DNA from: CAG-488 sp963625295
GTDB taxonomy: Bacteria; Bacillota; Clostridia; Oscillospirales; Acutalibacteraceae
Assembly (NCBI GenBank): GCA_963625295.1
Contig: CAVFTC010000027.1
Coordinates: 1-21,565, forward strand
DNA length: 21,565 nucleotides
Direction of reading: 5' to 3'
Shown here: piece by piece, positions 1 to 5,679 of the stretch
How the letters are laid out: every line of letters starts with the position of its first letter
Position numbering within the stretch: the stretch's first letter is position 1
Translations under genes and position numbers: made by a program
The notes under the pieces: generated by a model
The model's database searches: none
What the model was told of the DNA's origin: nothing
What the model saw: only the letters and a program-made list of their open reading frames with translations

Positions 1-114
1 AGGTTGTACAAAAATTTTGTAGGCTTGCTGACGCAAGTCAAGGAATTTTTGTGCAGCATGACGGAAACATATTCAAGCAAGGCGTGCGCCTCGATTTGTG
101 CGGTATCGCCTTAA
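1..114 (+). repeat. TIR repeat element, copy 1 (left part outside the window)
   Basis: This is the right part of the same element found complete at 16338-16503. The two align almost base for base from position 1, which matches 16393 onward. It contains the right half of the internal hairpin, the small hairpin AAGGCGTGCGCCT near 79-91, and the right terminal repeat ending TGTGCGGTATCGCCTTA near 114. It lies directly upstream of the gene at 166 and in the same orientation as that gene. No ORF in it is credible. The left boundary is outside the window. Confidence 0.8.
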
Positions 115-122
115 GAATAAAT

Positions 123-158
123 CTCTCCTCTTTGAAAATAATAAGTCAAAAAGGAGAG
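123..158 (+). promoter_or_regulatory. Inverted repeat sequestering the ribosome binding site of the gene at 166
   Basis: The arm CTCTCCTCTTTGA (123-135) pairs with TCAAAAAGGAGAG (146-158) at 12 of 13 positions, with a 10-nt A/T-rich loop. The right arm contains the AAGGAGAG ribosome binding site, which ends 7 nt before the ATG at 166. In the transcript this hairpin would hide the Shine-Dalgarno sequence. In DNA it could instead be a palindromic operator. The pairing is seen directly; the regulatory role is inferred. Confidence 0.5.
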
Positions 159-165
159 TTGTCTT

Positions 166-1176
166 ATGTCTGAAATTTCTTTGCCCCGAAAAATCTTTTT
201 CGGCAGCGATTCCGTGAAAAAATTTGCGCAGTCCCGTAGCTGTGAAAGCATATTGCTTTTGTCCGACGCCGAGAGCGCCCAGCAAACGGAAACGCTCAAC
301 TGTATCAGAACTGCGCTCGGTGAAAGAATAGCGAAAATAAAGCTTCTGATTTCGGCAGAGCTTAACGGACTTTACGAAAATGCCATCAAATATATTTCCG
401 AAAACGAGCCGGACGAGCTTGTGGCTGTCGGCAGTGCCCGTCTTCTTGACGCAGCCACTCTCATCTCGTATCAAAGCGGAGTAAAATTTTGCGCCGTGCC
501 GTATTTTTCCTCCTGTTCAATGACCGATTTTCCCGAAGCGGAGCACCGTATCTACCGCACTTCGCCAAGCGAAGTCGTGCTTGACCCTGAGCTTGCAATG
601 CAGATAACCTCCGGCACGGTCGCCTACGACGCAATGTCATGCCTTGCCTATGCGGCGGAGACTGTTATCTCCTGCAACAACAATGTCATTGCTTCGCTTG
701 CGCTTTCGGGTGCAGCAAGCATCATCAACCACGCCGTCGGCGCATACAGGGGGAATTTTAAGTCGATCGCACGCTTGCAATATGCAATGTACTGCGCCGT
801 TCTGGCTCACGAAAGCTCCGTGGGCTGCGACCCGTCTCTTGACGAGCTAACGGCTTTTTTCGCAAAGCTCGGCATAAAGAAGCAGACTGCGGCAGCGATA
901 TGTATCCCCGAATATCTTGAGCACAGCCGCTGCGACGCACTTGGGGAGCTGGCACGCAGCGTCGGGCTTTCCCGCTCGGGCGAGGATATTTCTTTTTCAA
1001 TCGACCGCCTTATCGAAAGAATCAGAAGAATTCAGGCTGCGTTAAACATTCCGAGAAGCATCAATGCAATATGCCCGGACGCAGAGCTTTATTCCGCATT
1101 TTGCGAAAACAGCCGCTTGCCCTCCGAGCTTCTCGACACCTGCTTTTACGGCAGCTTCAAATTCATGAAGCTCTAA
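166..1176 (+). CDS. Iron-containing alcohol dehydrogenase-like protein, apparently lacking the metal site
   Basis: This 336-residue protein has the layout of the Fe-ADH / glycerol-1-phosphate dehydrogenase / dehydroquinate synthase-like fold. It has an N-terminal Rossmann-like part with a VGSARLLD segment (88-95), which resembles the GGGSxxD nucleotide motif. This is followed by VPYFSSCSMTDF (111-122) and by VVLDPEL..TSGTVAYDAM (137-157), which resembles the PxxTxxGxDAL signature. Normal family members are about 380 residues and bind metal with one Asp and three His. Here the Asp (D155) remains, but the His four residues later is Cys159, and the His-rich segment of the C-terminal domain appears to be missing. 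Dehydrogenase activity is therefore doubtful. The start at 166 has AAGGAGAG 7 nt upstream. The gene converges on sigE, and its stop codon is the first three bases of a repeat remnant. Family placement is fairly confident; function is unknown. Confidence 0.65.
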   Translation: MSEISLPRKIFFGSDSVKKFAQSRSCESILLLSDAESAQQTETLNCIRTALGERIAKIKLLISAELNGLYENAIKYISENEPDELVAVGSARLLDAATLISYQSGVKFCAVPYFSSCSMTDFPEAEHRIYRTSPSEVVLDPELAMQITSGTVAYDAMSCLAYAAETVISCNNNVIASLALSGAASIINHAVGAYRGNFKSIARLQYAMYCAVLAHESSVGCDPSLDELTAFFAKLGIKKQTAAAICIPEYLEHSRCDALGELARSVGLSRSGEDISFSIDRLIERIRRIQAALNIPRSINAICPDAELYSAFCENSRLPSELLDTCFYGSFKFMKL

Positions 1177-1208
1177 GGCAATACCGCACAATTAAGGCGT
1201 TGTCTTAA
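1174..1208. repeat. Short TIR-element derivative between convergent genes, possible bidirectional terminator
   Basis: TAAGGCAATACCGCACAATT (1174-1193) is an exact left end of the repeat family. It is followed by a decayed right end, GGCGTTGTCTTAA. The TAAGGCAAT arm can pair with GTTGTCTTA through nine pairs including G-U wobbles. The element supplies the TAA stop of the gene at 166 (1174-1176) and, on the other strand, the TAA stop of sigE (1205-1207). It occupies the whole gap between the two convergent genes and could terminate transcription from both sides. Confidence 0.6.
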
Positions 1209-1912
1209 ACCAATGTTGCTTTTTCGATTTCCTTTTTTAAGGAAGCGATTATCTTCTTTTCGAGCCTTGAAATATAGCTTTGCGAAATTCCGAGCATATC
1301 CGCAACCTCCTTCTGGGTGTGCTCACGCCGGCCGTTCAGCCCGAAACGCATGGACATTATCGTTCTTTCACGCTCTCCCATTGAATTTATCGTTCTCAGC
1401 AGCAGATTTTTCTCGTCCTCAAGCTCGATGTCACGGTTGATGAGGTCGGGATCACTGCCGAGAATATCCGAGAGCAGCAGCTCGTTTCCGTCCCAATCAA
1501 CATTCAGTGGCTCGTCTATGGATATTTCATTGCGCTGTGAGCCTGTTTTGCGAAGATGCATGAGTATCTCGTTCTCAATGCAGCGTGAGGCATAGGTCGC
1601 AAGCTTGATGTTCTTTTCGGGGCAGAAGGTATTGACCGCCTTGATAAGCCCTATTGTTCCTATTGAAACAAGATCCTCAATGCCCACGCCGGAGCTTTCA
1701 AACTTTTTCGCTATGTACACCACAAGCCGCAGATTGTGGACTATCAGCTTTTCCCGAACGCTGTCGTTTCCTTTTAATATCTCCTCCATCACCGACTGCT
1801 CCTCCTGCTTTGACAGCGGCGGCGGAAGCGTTTCGGGTCCGTTTACATAATGTATCGTGTTTTCCTGCATCAATTGAAGCAGGAGCTTTTTTATTTTTTC
1901 TATCAGCTTCAT
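1205..1912 (-). CDS. sigE: RNA polymerase sporulation sigma factor SigE (pro-sigma-E)
   Basis: About 235 residues, a typical SigE. It has a short basic/hydrophobic pro-sequence at the N-terminus (KLIEKIKKLLLQLMQ), then region 2 with LRLVVYIAKKFESSGVGIED and DLVSIGTIGLIKAV, and LATYASRCIENEILM. Region 4 ends with a helix-turn-helix, EVADMLGISQSYISRLEKKI. In the known pathway SigE runs early mother-cell transcription after SpoIIGA removes the pro-sequence, and the next gene upstream is spoIIGA, as in other spore formers. Two in-frame ATG codons are possible. The one at 1918 is only 3 nt from GGAG, while the one at 1912 is 9 nt away and is preferred. The gene begins inside the 3' part of the long spoIIGA reading frame, so translation is probably coupled. 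The stop codon lies in a repeat remnant shared with the convergent gene. Confidence 0.95.
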   Translation of the reverse strand: MKLIEKIKKLLLQLMQENTIHYVNGPETLPPPLSKQEEQSVMEEILKGNDSVREKLIVHNLRLVVYIAKKFESSGVGIEDLVSIGTIGLIKAVNTFCPEKNIKLATYASRCIENEILMHLRKTGSQRNEISIDEPLNVDWDGNELLLSDILGSDPDLINRDIELEDEKNLLLRTINSMGERERTIMSMRFGLNGRREHTQKEVADMLGISQSYISRLEKKIIASLKKEIEKATLV

Positions 1913-2771
1913 GGTCATTCACTCCGTCAAACAGTTTTGGATTGAAAATAAAATCAAATTCACCGCCGCCGAGACGCTTTTTCGTCACGGCAATATAAAC
2001 TTCATCTGTTTTTATCCTCCTGCCGAATGAAACGACCTCGACGCTTTTCGGTCTGAATGACGGCAGCACGGCAGCGTCGCAAACCGTCTTGCAGACTATC
2101 AGCCGCAGATTTGACGCATCGGAGCACGCCGTCGGATTTTCGTAATAATCAATCACGCTTTGCGGCAAAACTCCGAGCAGAGTGTCGTATTCGCCGATGA
2201 TCACAGGGTAGCCGCTGAAGCCTTCGACGAGCGAATTCCCCGTATCGCAAAGAGCCACGCCGGATATCATGCGTTCGCCGTTTGTTACATTCAGCGTATA
2301 AATCAAATTTATCGGCGCTTTTCGGGCAATGAGCCGTGAAATCAGGCTGACAAGCGCAAAGCAGACAACCGTTGATATCGCAAGCACGGACAAGTTGATA
2401 TCAAAATAAACCGTTCCGTTGTTGTATATCATGCCGACCGGCGCAACCGTCACCCAAAGTACGAGCATAATTCCCCCAAAGGCAAAGGTCACGGCAAAAA
2501 AGGTGAAAAAGCAGCGAAAAAATCGACGGATATTACGGAAGCCGAACGAGGCAAGGACTATTGCCGCACTCACCGCCGTTCTCATCGGCAGCTCAAAATA
2601 AATCGGGATTTCCGGCAGAAATATCACCAAGCCGTAAGCACTGCCTATCGCCGCACCCGCAAGCAGTCGCAAGCCGGAAAGCTTGTTTTTTAAAATAAGC
2701 GACGAGCAAAGCAGCAGTGCATAATTCACGAACAAATTCACCGCAACCAGCACATCGGCATAGACTGTCAT
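1698..2771 (-). CDS. spoIIGA: Sigma-E processing peptidase SpoIIGA, with an unusual C-terminal read-through into sigE
   Basis: SpoIIGA is a membrane aspartic protease that activates pro-sigma-E at the sporulation septum. The N-terminal ~150 residues form about five hydrophobic segments. The protease part carries the active-site motif CDTGNS, with D176, and ends near FIFNPKLF (275-281), where homologues are expected to stop. Here the frame stays open for a further ~76 residues and overlaps the start of sigE by about 215 nt. That tail is rich in Ala, Lys and Arg and looks like out-of-frame sigE sequence. A one-base shift just before GGAGTGAATG would instead end the protein at the TGA touching the sigE start. 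The start chosen is the ATG at 2771 (MTVYADVLVA) with GAGGTGGTGA upstream; a start at 2837 would add 22 residues that overlap the promoter. Identity is firm; the true 3' end is uncertain. Confidence 0.85.
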   Translation of the reverse strand: MTVYADVLVAVNLFVNYALLLCSSLILKNKLSGLRLLAGAAIGSAYGLVIFLPEIPIYFELPMRTAVSAAIVLASFGFRNIRRFFRCFFTFFAVTFAFGGIMLVLWVTVAPVGMIYNNGTVYFDINLSVLAISTVVCFALVSLISRLIARKAPINLIYTLNVTNGERMISGVALCDTGNSLVEGFSGYPVIIGEYDTLLGVLPQSVIDYYENPTACSDASNLRLIVCKTVCDAAVLPSFRPKSVEVVSFGRRIKTDEVYIAVTKKRLGGGEFDFIFNPKLFDGVNDHEADRKNKKAPASIDAGKHDTLCKRTRNASAAAVKAGGAVGDGGDIKRKRQRSGKADSPQSAACGVHSEKV

Positions 2772-2789
2772 TCTCACCACCTCAGGTAG

Positions 2790-2824
2790 ATTATATTCTC
2801 CGCTTGCCGATTTTTTTGTCACAA
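2790..2824 (-). promoter_or_regulatory. Candidate spoIIG-type promoter with Spo0A-box-like site
   Basis: On the minus strand a perfect TATAAT (2790-2795) lies about 19 nt before the spoIIGA start. The best -35-like hexamer, GTGACA (2817-2822), is 21 bp upstream, longer than the usual 17. The spoIIG promoter of Bacillus subtilis is known for such an over-long spacing and for dependence on phosphorylated Spo0A. TTTGTCACAA (2815-2824, plus strand) resembles a Spo0A box and overlaps the -35 position. The sequences are seen directly; the Spo0A role is inferred from the family. Confidence 0.5.
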
Positions 2825-2833
2825 AAGCTGATT

Positions 2834-2874
2834 GCAAAAAAATAAATCGCAGCCTCTTAGTGAAGTGCGATTTA
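2834..2874 (-). terminator. Rho-independent terminator of the glycosyltransferase gene
   Basis: TAAATCGCA (2843-2851) and TGCGATTTA (2866-2874) form a perfect 9-bp stem. Read on the minus strand, it is followed by TTTTTTTG, a good U-tract. It starts 25 nt after the glycosyltransferase stop codon and insulates that gene from the spoIIG promoter. Confidence 0.75.
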
Positions 2875-2898
2875 CTATTATGTATGAGTTGCCTGATA

Positions 2899-3912
2899 CT
2901 ATTTATATAGGATATTTTTACAAATCAAATGTGCAAGCGCATAGAGCTTCTTTTTGATAAAAAGCGTCGCCCACCAGTCAAGTGATTTTGACTTGAAGTC
3001 GTTGATGTCGTATTCTTCAAACGAGGTGCGAAGCATCTCCGAATTTCCGATTCTTTTCAGCAGACCGTATCTTCCGTCTACTTCATTGTAATAAATGTTT
3101 GAAAGCAGCACCGGCAGATTGGTCTTGACCGTGAACTCTGCAAGATCCTTGTAAAACAAGCTGTCATTACCCGAGTTTTCACGAAAATATTTCCTTTTGA
3201 GCCTCCATTGATACTCCATCACGGTATCATAGTCCTTTACATATTTCTTCCTTTGCAGGCTGTCCTTCCTTATCCTGTACGCATATATCGGAATGTCCGC
3301 CGCCGCAAAGCTTTCGGCCTTGAGAAATGCGAGGGTGTTGAACGGCGGATCCTCCAGCATTTTCAATGATTGGTCGAACAAAACATTGTTATTGTTCAGG
3401 AAAGCTCTCCTATATATATTGCGCCATGCAAAGACCACACTTCGCCCCGTATTTGAGCTTGCAACATATCTTATTATTTCCTTGTGTCCAATTACTTTAT
3501 CATATTCGAAAACAGACTCGGTCTTATAGAAGTCGTTCTTTCCGTCATGAAAGGACATAAATGACATTTGCAAAATATCGACATTCTTTTTCGATGCGGT
3601 TTCATAAACTTCATTTGCACAATCGTCCGTGAGAACATCGTCGCTGTCAAAAAACCATATATAATCTCCTGTTGCGATTTTTAACCCGTCATTTCTTGCC
3701 GCAGCAGGTCCTGCATTGCGTTTATGTATTACCTTTATAATATCCGGATATTTTGCAGCATATTCGTCGCAAATGCGAGGGCAATTATCGGGAGAAGCGT
3801 CGTCAACCAGAATGATTTCATAGCCGTCAAAGCTCTGCCCGAGGATAGAGTCAAGGCACTCGTTTATATACTTTTCAACATTGTATACCGGAACTATATA
3901 ACTAAGCTTCAT
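2899..3912 (-). CDS. GT2-family glycosyltransferase
   Basis: A 337-residue glycosyltransferase of the GT-A fold. It begins with MKLSYIVPVYNVEKYI, then VDDASPDN (36-43) and WFFDSDD (86-92), the nucleotide-sugar and metal-binding DxD region. The AGPAAARNDGL segment (67-77) is also characteristic. The last ~230 residues are less conserved and contain no long membrane segment, so it probably works at the inner face of the membrane, adding a sugar to a cell-surface polysaccharide, teichoic acid or lipid. The donor and acceptor cannot be told from sequence. The start at 3912 has AGGAGGG 7 nt upstream; the frame is open for 16 more codons, but those overlap the promoter. The gene has its own promoter and terminator and is a single-gene unit. 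No other polysaccharide genes are nearby. Confidence 0.85.
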   Translation of the reverse strand: MKLSYIVPVYNVEKYINECLDSILGQSFDGYEIILVDDASPDNCPRICDEYAAKYPDIIKVIHKRNAGPAAARNDGLKIATGDYIWFFDSDDVLTDDCANEVYETASKKNVDILQMSFMSFHDGKNDFYKTESVFEYDKVIGHKEIIRYVASSNTGRSVVFAWRNIYRRAFLNNNNVLFDQSLKMLEDPPFNTLAFLKAESFAAADIPIYAYRIRKDSLQRKKYVKDYDTVMEYQWRLKRKYFRENSGNDSLFYKDLAEFTVKTNLPVLLSNIYYNEVDGRYGLLKRIGNSEMLRTSFEEYDINDFKSKSLDWWATLFIKKKLYALAHLICKNILYK

Positions 3913-3931
3913 TATGAACCCTCCTATTATC

Positions 3932-3960
3932 ATTTTACAATATTTCCGCATTTTTTTCAA
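3932..3960 (-). promoter_or_regulatory. Sigma-A-type promoter of the glycosyltransferase gene
   Basis: On the minus strand TTGAAA (3955-3960) and TAAAAT (3932-3937) are separated by exactly 17 bp. They lie about 20 nt before the start codon at 3912. The -10 is close to the ribosome binding site, so the leader is very short. Confidence 0.65.
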
Positions 3961-4016
3961 CGAAATCTTCGTCTTTTTCGTCTAAAAAAACGGTGTCGAA
4001 TTGTACAAAATAACCA

Positions 4017-4044
4017 TTGCATTTTTATTAAAAAGTGCTATAAT
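4017..4044 (+). promoter_or_regulatory. Promoter of the V/A-type ATPase operon
   Basis: A perfect TATAAT (4039-4044) is preceded by TTGCAT (4017-4022) with a 16-bp spacer. Transcription would begin near 4051, just before the repeat element at 4057. The leader is therefore about 200 nt and consists mainly of that repeat. Confidence 0.65.
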
Positions 4045-4056
4045 GTGTGATTGAAT

Positions 4057-4231
4057 TAAGGCGATGCCGTACAATTGGGGTGTGCGGATTGCGCAGTAAG
4101 ATTTTTCGTCAGGGTGTGCAAAAATTCCCCGGCTTGCCGGCGCAAGTCAAGTTTTTTCGTGCAGCATGACGGAAATAGATTCAAGGGTAACTGCCGGTTA
4201 AATCAGAGTGCAATTGTGCGGTGTTACCTTA
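4057..4231 (+). repeat. TIR repeat element, copy 2, in the ATPase operon leader
   Basis: A complete but diverged copy of about 175 bp. The left end is TAAGGCGATGCCGTACAATT and the right end AATTGTGCGGTGTTACCTTA. The core GTGTGCGGATTGCGCAGTAA and the segment GTGCAGCATGACGGAAATAG are shared exactly with the copy at 16338. The internal region folds into a long imperfect hairpin around the CTTGC..GCAAG tip near 4134-4146. It lies between promoter and first gene, so it would be transcribed as the 5' leader. Confidence 0.8.
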
Positions 4232-4250
4232 AACGATATGGGGTGATAGA

Positions 4251-4562
4251 ATGAAAGAAATGCTTCGAGTGATCCTTGATATGGATAAGCAGGCCTGCGA
4301 GCAGGTTAAAGAGGCTGAAGCATATCGCGACAAAGAGGTTGCCGAGCTGAGCGAAAAGAAAGCCCGCATTACCGAAGAAGAAAACCAAAAGGCTCTCGAT
4401 TTTGCTCTGAAAAAGAGCCAAAAGCAGCGTACGGAGGGCAACACCTACCTTGAAAAGGTCGGAGAGAGAAACAAAAAAATCCTTGAAGGCATGGAAGACC
4501 TCTGCAAAAAGAACTCAGACAAATGGGTCGATAAAATTTTTGAAAATGTTACGAAAAACTGA
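4251..4562 (+). CDS. V/A-type ATP synthase peripheral-stalk subunit (subunit H/G type)
   Basis: A 103-residue, highly charged, almost wholly helical protein, rich in Glu, Lys and Gln. It starts MKEMLRVILDMDKQACEQV. Such short coiled-coil proteins at the head of V/A-ATPase operons are the stalk partner of subunit E (NtpF in Enterococcus naming, AhaH or subunit G/H elsewhere). They tie the catalytic head to subunit I. No membrane segment is present. The start has GGGGTG 5 nt upstream. It is the first gene of the operon, behind a leader containing the repeat. Assignment rests on position, length and coiled-coil composition, since the family is weakly conserved. Confidence 0.7.
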   Translation: MKEMLRVILDMDKQACEQVKEAEAYRDKEVAELSEKKARITEEENQKALDFALKKSQKQRTEGNTYLEKVGERNKKILEGMEDLCKKNSDKWVDKIFENVTKN

Positions 4563-4621
4563 CAGGCAATCGGCAGCACCGGTTGTTTTGTGATATTGTG
4601 AGCGTTTGGGAGGTGAACTCA

Positions 4622-5668
4622 ATGGCGGTATCATACGCCGACAACGCCGTAACGGCTAAGGCACACGCAATGTACGGCAAAAGGCTTACAAAAGAGAATT
4701 ACAATGATATGCTCAACTGCAAATCCCTCGGCGAGCTTGCAAATTATCTTAAAACAAGAACATATTTCCGCTCGGATTTCGACGCTCTGCCTACCAACAT
4801 TGACTCATCGCAAATCGAGGAGATTCTCAAGGTGAGTCTTTTGAAAAAATGCGAAAAGCTTTGTGAATATCAGCTTTCGGCAGGCGAGAATTTTTACCGT
4901 TATTTTGTTGTTCAGAACGACATCAGGCAGCTTATGACAATGATACAGCTGCTTATCGCCGGCAAGCCGGAGAAATACCTTTCTTCCCTGCCGCCGTTCT
5001 TCAACAGCAAAACGGACATAGATCTTTACGAGCTGGCAAAGGTCAGGAGCTATTCGGATCTGCTCGTGGTGCTTGAGCACACGGATTACAAAAAAATTCT
5101 TGAACGCTATTGTGACAATTATTCCGACGACGGAATGTTCATACTGATAGAAAATGACCTTAACAAATACAGATTCTCCTTTCTTGTTAAATCAATTAAG
5201 CTCTCAAAGGATCGGCGCAAGAAAAAGGAAATCTACGAAACGGTCAACTACAGGCTTGATATGTATACGCTGACAAGAGCTTACAGGCTTTTGAATTTCG
5301 GCAGTCCGAACAAAATGTTCATTCGTGATTTCGGCGTTCAAAGCTGTACGAATTTCAGTGAAAAGGATCTAACCGCGATAGCCGAAGCAAAAAACGCAAC
5401 GGACATCGTGAAAATAATCCCCAATACCTATTATAAAAAGGATTTTTCAAAGGTTGATTTCAAATACATCGAAAATGCAACCAGAGAAATGCTTATTAAA
5501 CAGCAGCTCAAGGGCTTCCGTTATTATACGAACCCGACGGCGGTCATGCTTTGTTACCTTTTCCTTGCCGAAAACGAGGTGCGAAACATCATTCACATCG
5601 TTGAGGCAATAAAATACAATATCCCGGCGGATAAAGCCCGTTCCGTTTTGATCGGAACAGAAAGTTAG
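4622..5668 (+). CDS. ntpC: V-type ATP synthase subunit C (central-stalk cap, d-type)
   Basis: This 348-residue protein matches the V/A-ATPase C/AC39 (subunit d) family, the funnel that seats the central shaft on the membrane rotor ring. It begins MAVSYADNAVTAKAHAMYGK and ends with the family-like segment LFLAENEVRNIIHIVEAIKY. It is all-helical with no membrane segment. The start at 4622 has GGGAGGTG 6 nt upstream. A longer frame from 4583 adds 13 residues without support. The stop overlaps the ribosome binding site of the next gene (TTAGGAGG), so the two are translationally linked. Confidence 0.85.
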   Translation: MAVSYADNAVTAKAHAMYGKRLTKENYNDMLNCKSLGELANYLKTRTYFRSDFDALPTNIDSSQIEEILKVSLLKKCEKLCEYQLSAGENFYRYFVVQNDIRQLMTMIQLLIAGKPEKYLSSLPPFFNSKTDIDLYELAKVRSYSDLLVVLEHTDYKKILERYCDNYSDDGMFILIENDLNKYRFSFLVKSIKLSKDRRKKKEIYETVNYRLDMYTLTRAYRLLNFGSPNKMFIRDFGVQSCTNFSEKDLTAIAEAKNATDIVKIIPNTYYKKDFSKVDFKYIENATREMLIKQQLKGFRYYTNPTAVMLCYLFLAENEVRNIIHIVEAIKYNIPADKARSVLIGTES

Positions 5669-5679
5669 GAGGCTGTGTT

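Noticed and set aside
1698..2837. Longer spoIIGA start at 2837
   Set aside because: The extra 22 residues read through the -10 and -35 region and lack a ribosome binding site, while the ATG at 2771 has GAGGTGGTGA and a typical SpoIIGA N-terminus.
3724..4050. Plus-strand frame of about 108 codons across the glycosyltransferase start
   Set aside because: It is antisense to the GT2 N-terminus and spans two promoters, with no ribosome binding site or family.
4057..4231. Riboswitch in the ATPase leader
   Set aside because: The same structured sequence occurs in other places and in the opposite orientation relative to the gene at 16314, which fits a mobile repeat better than a ligand-sensing leader.
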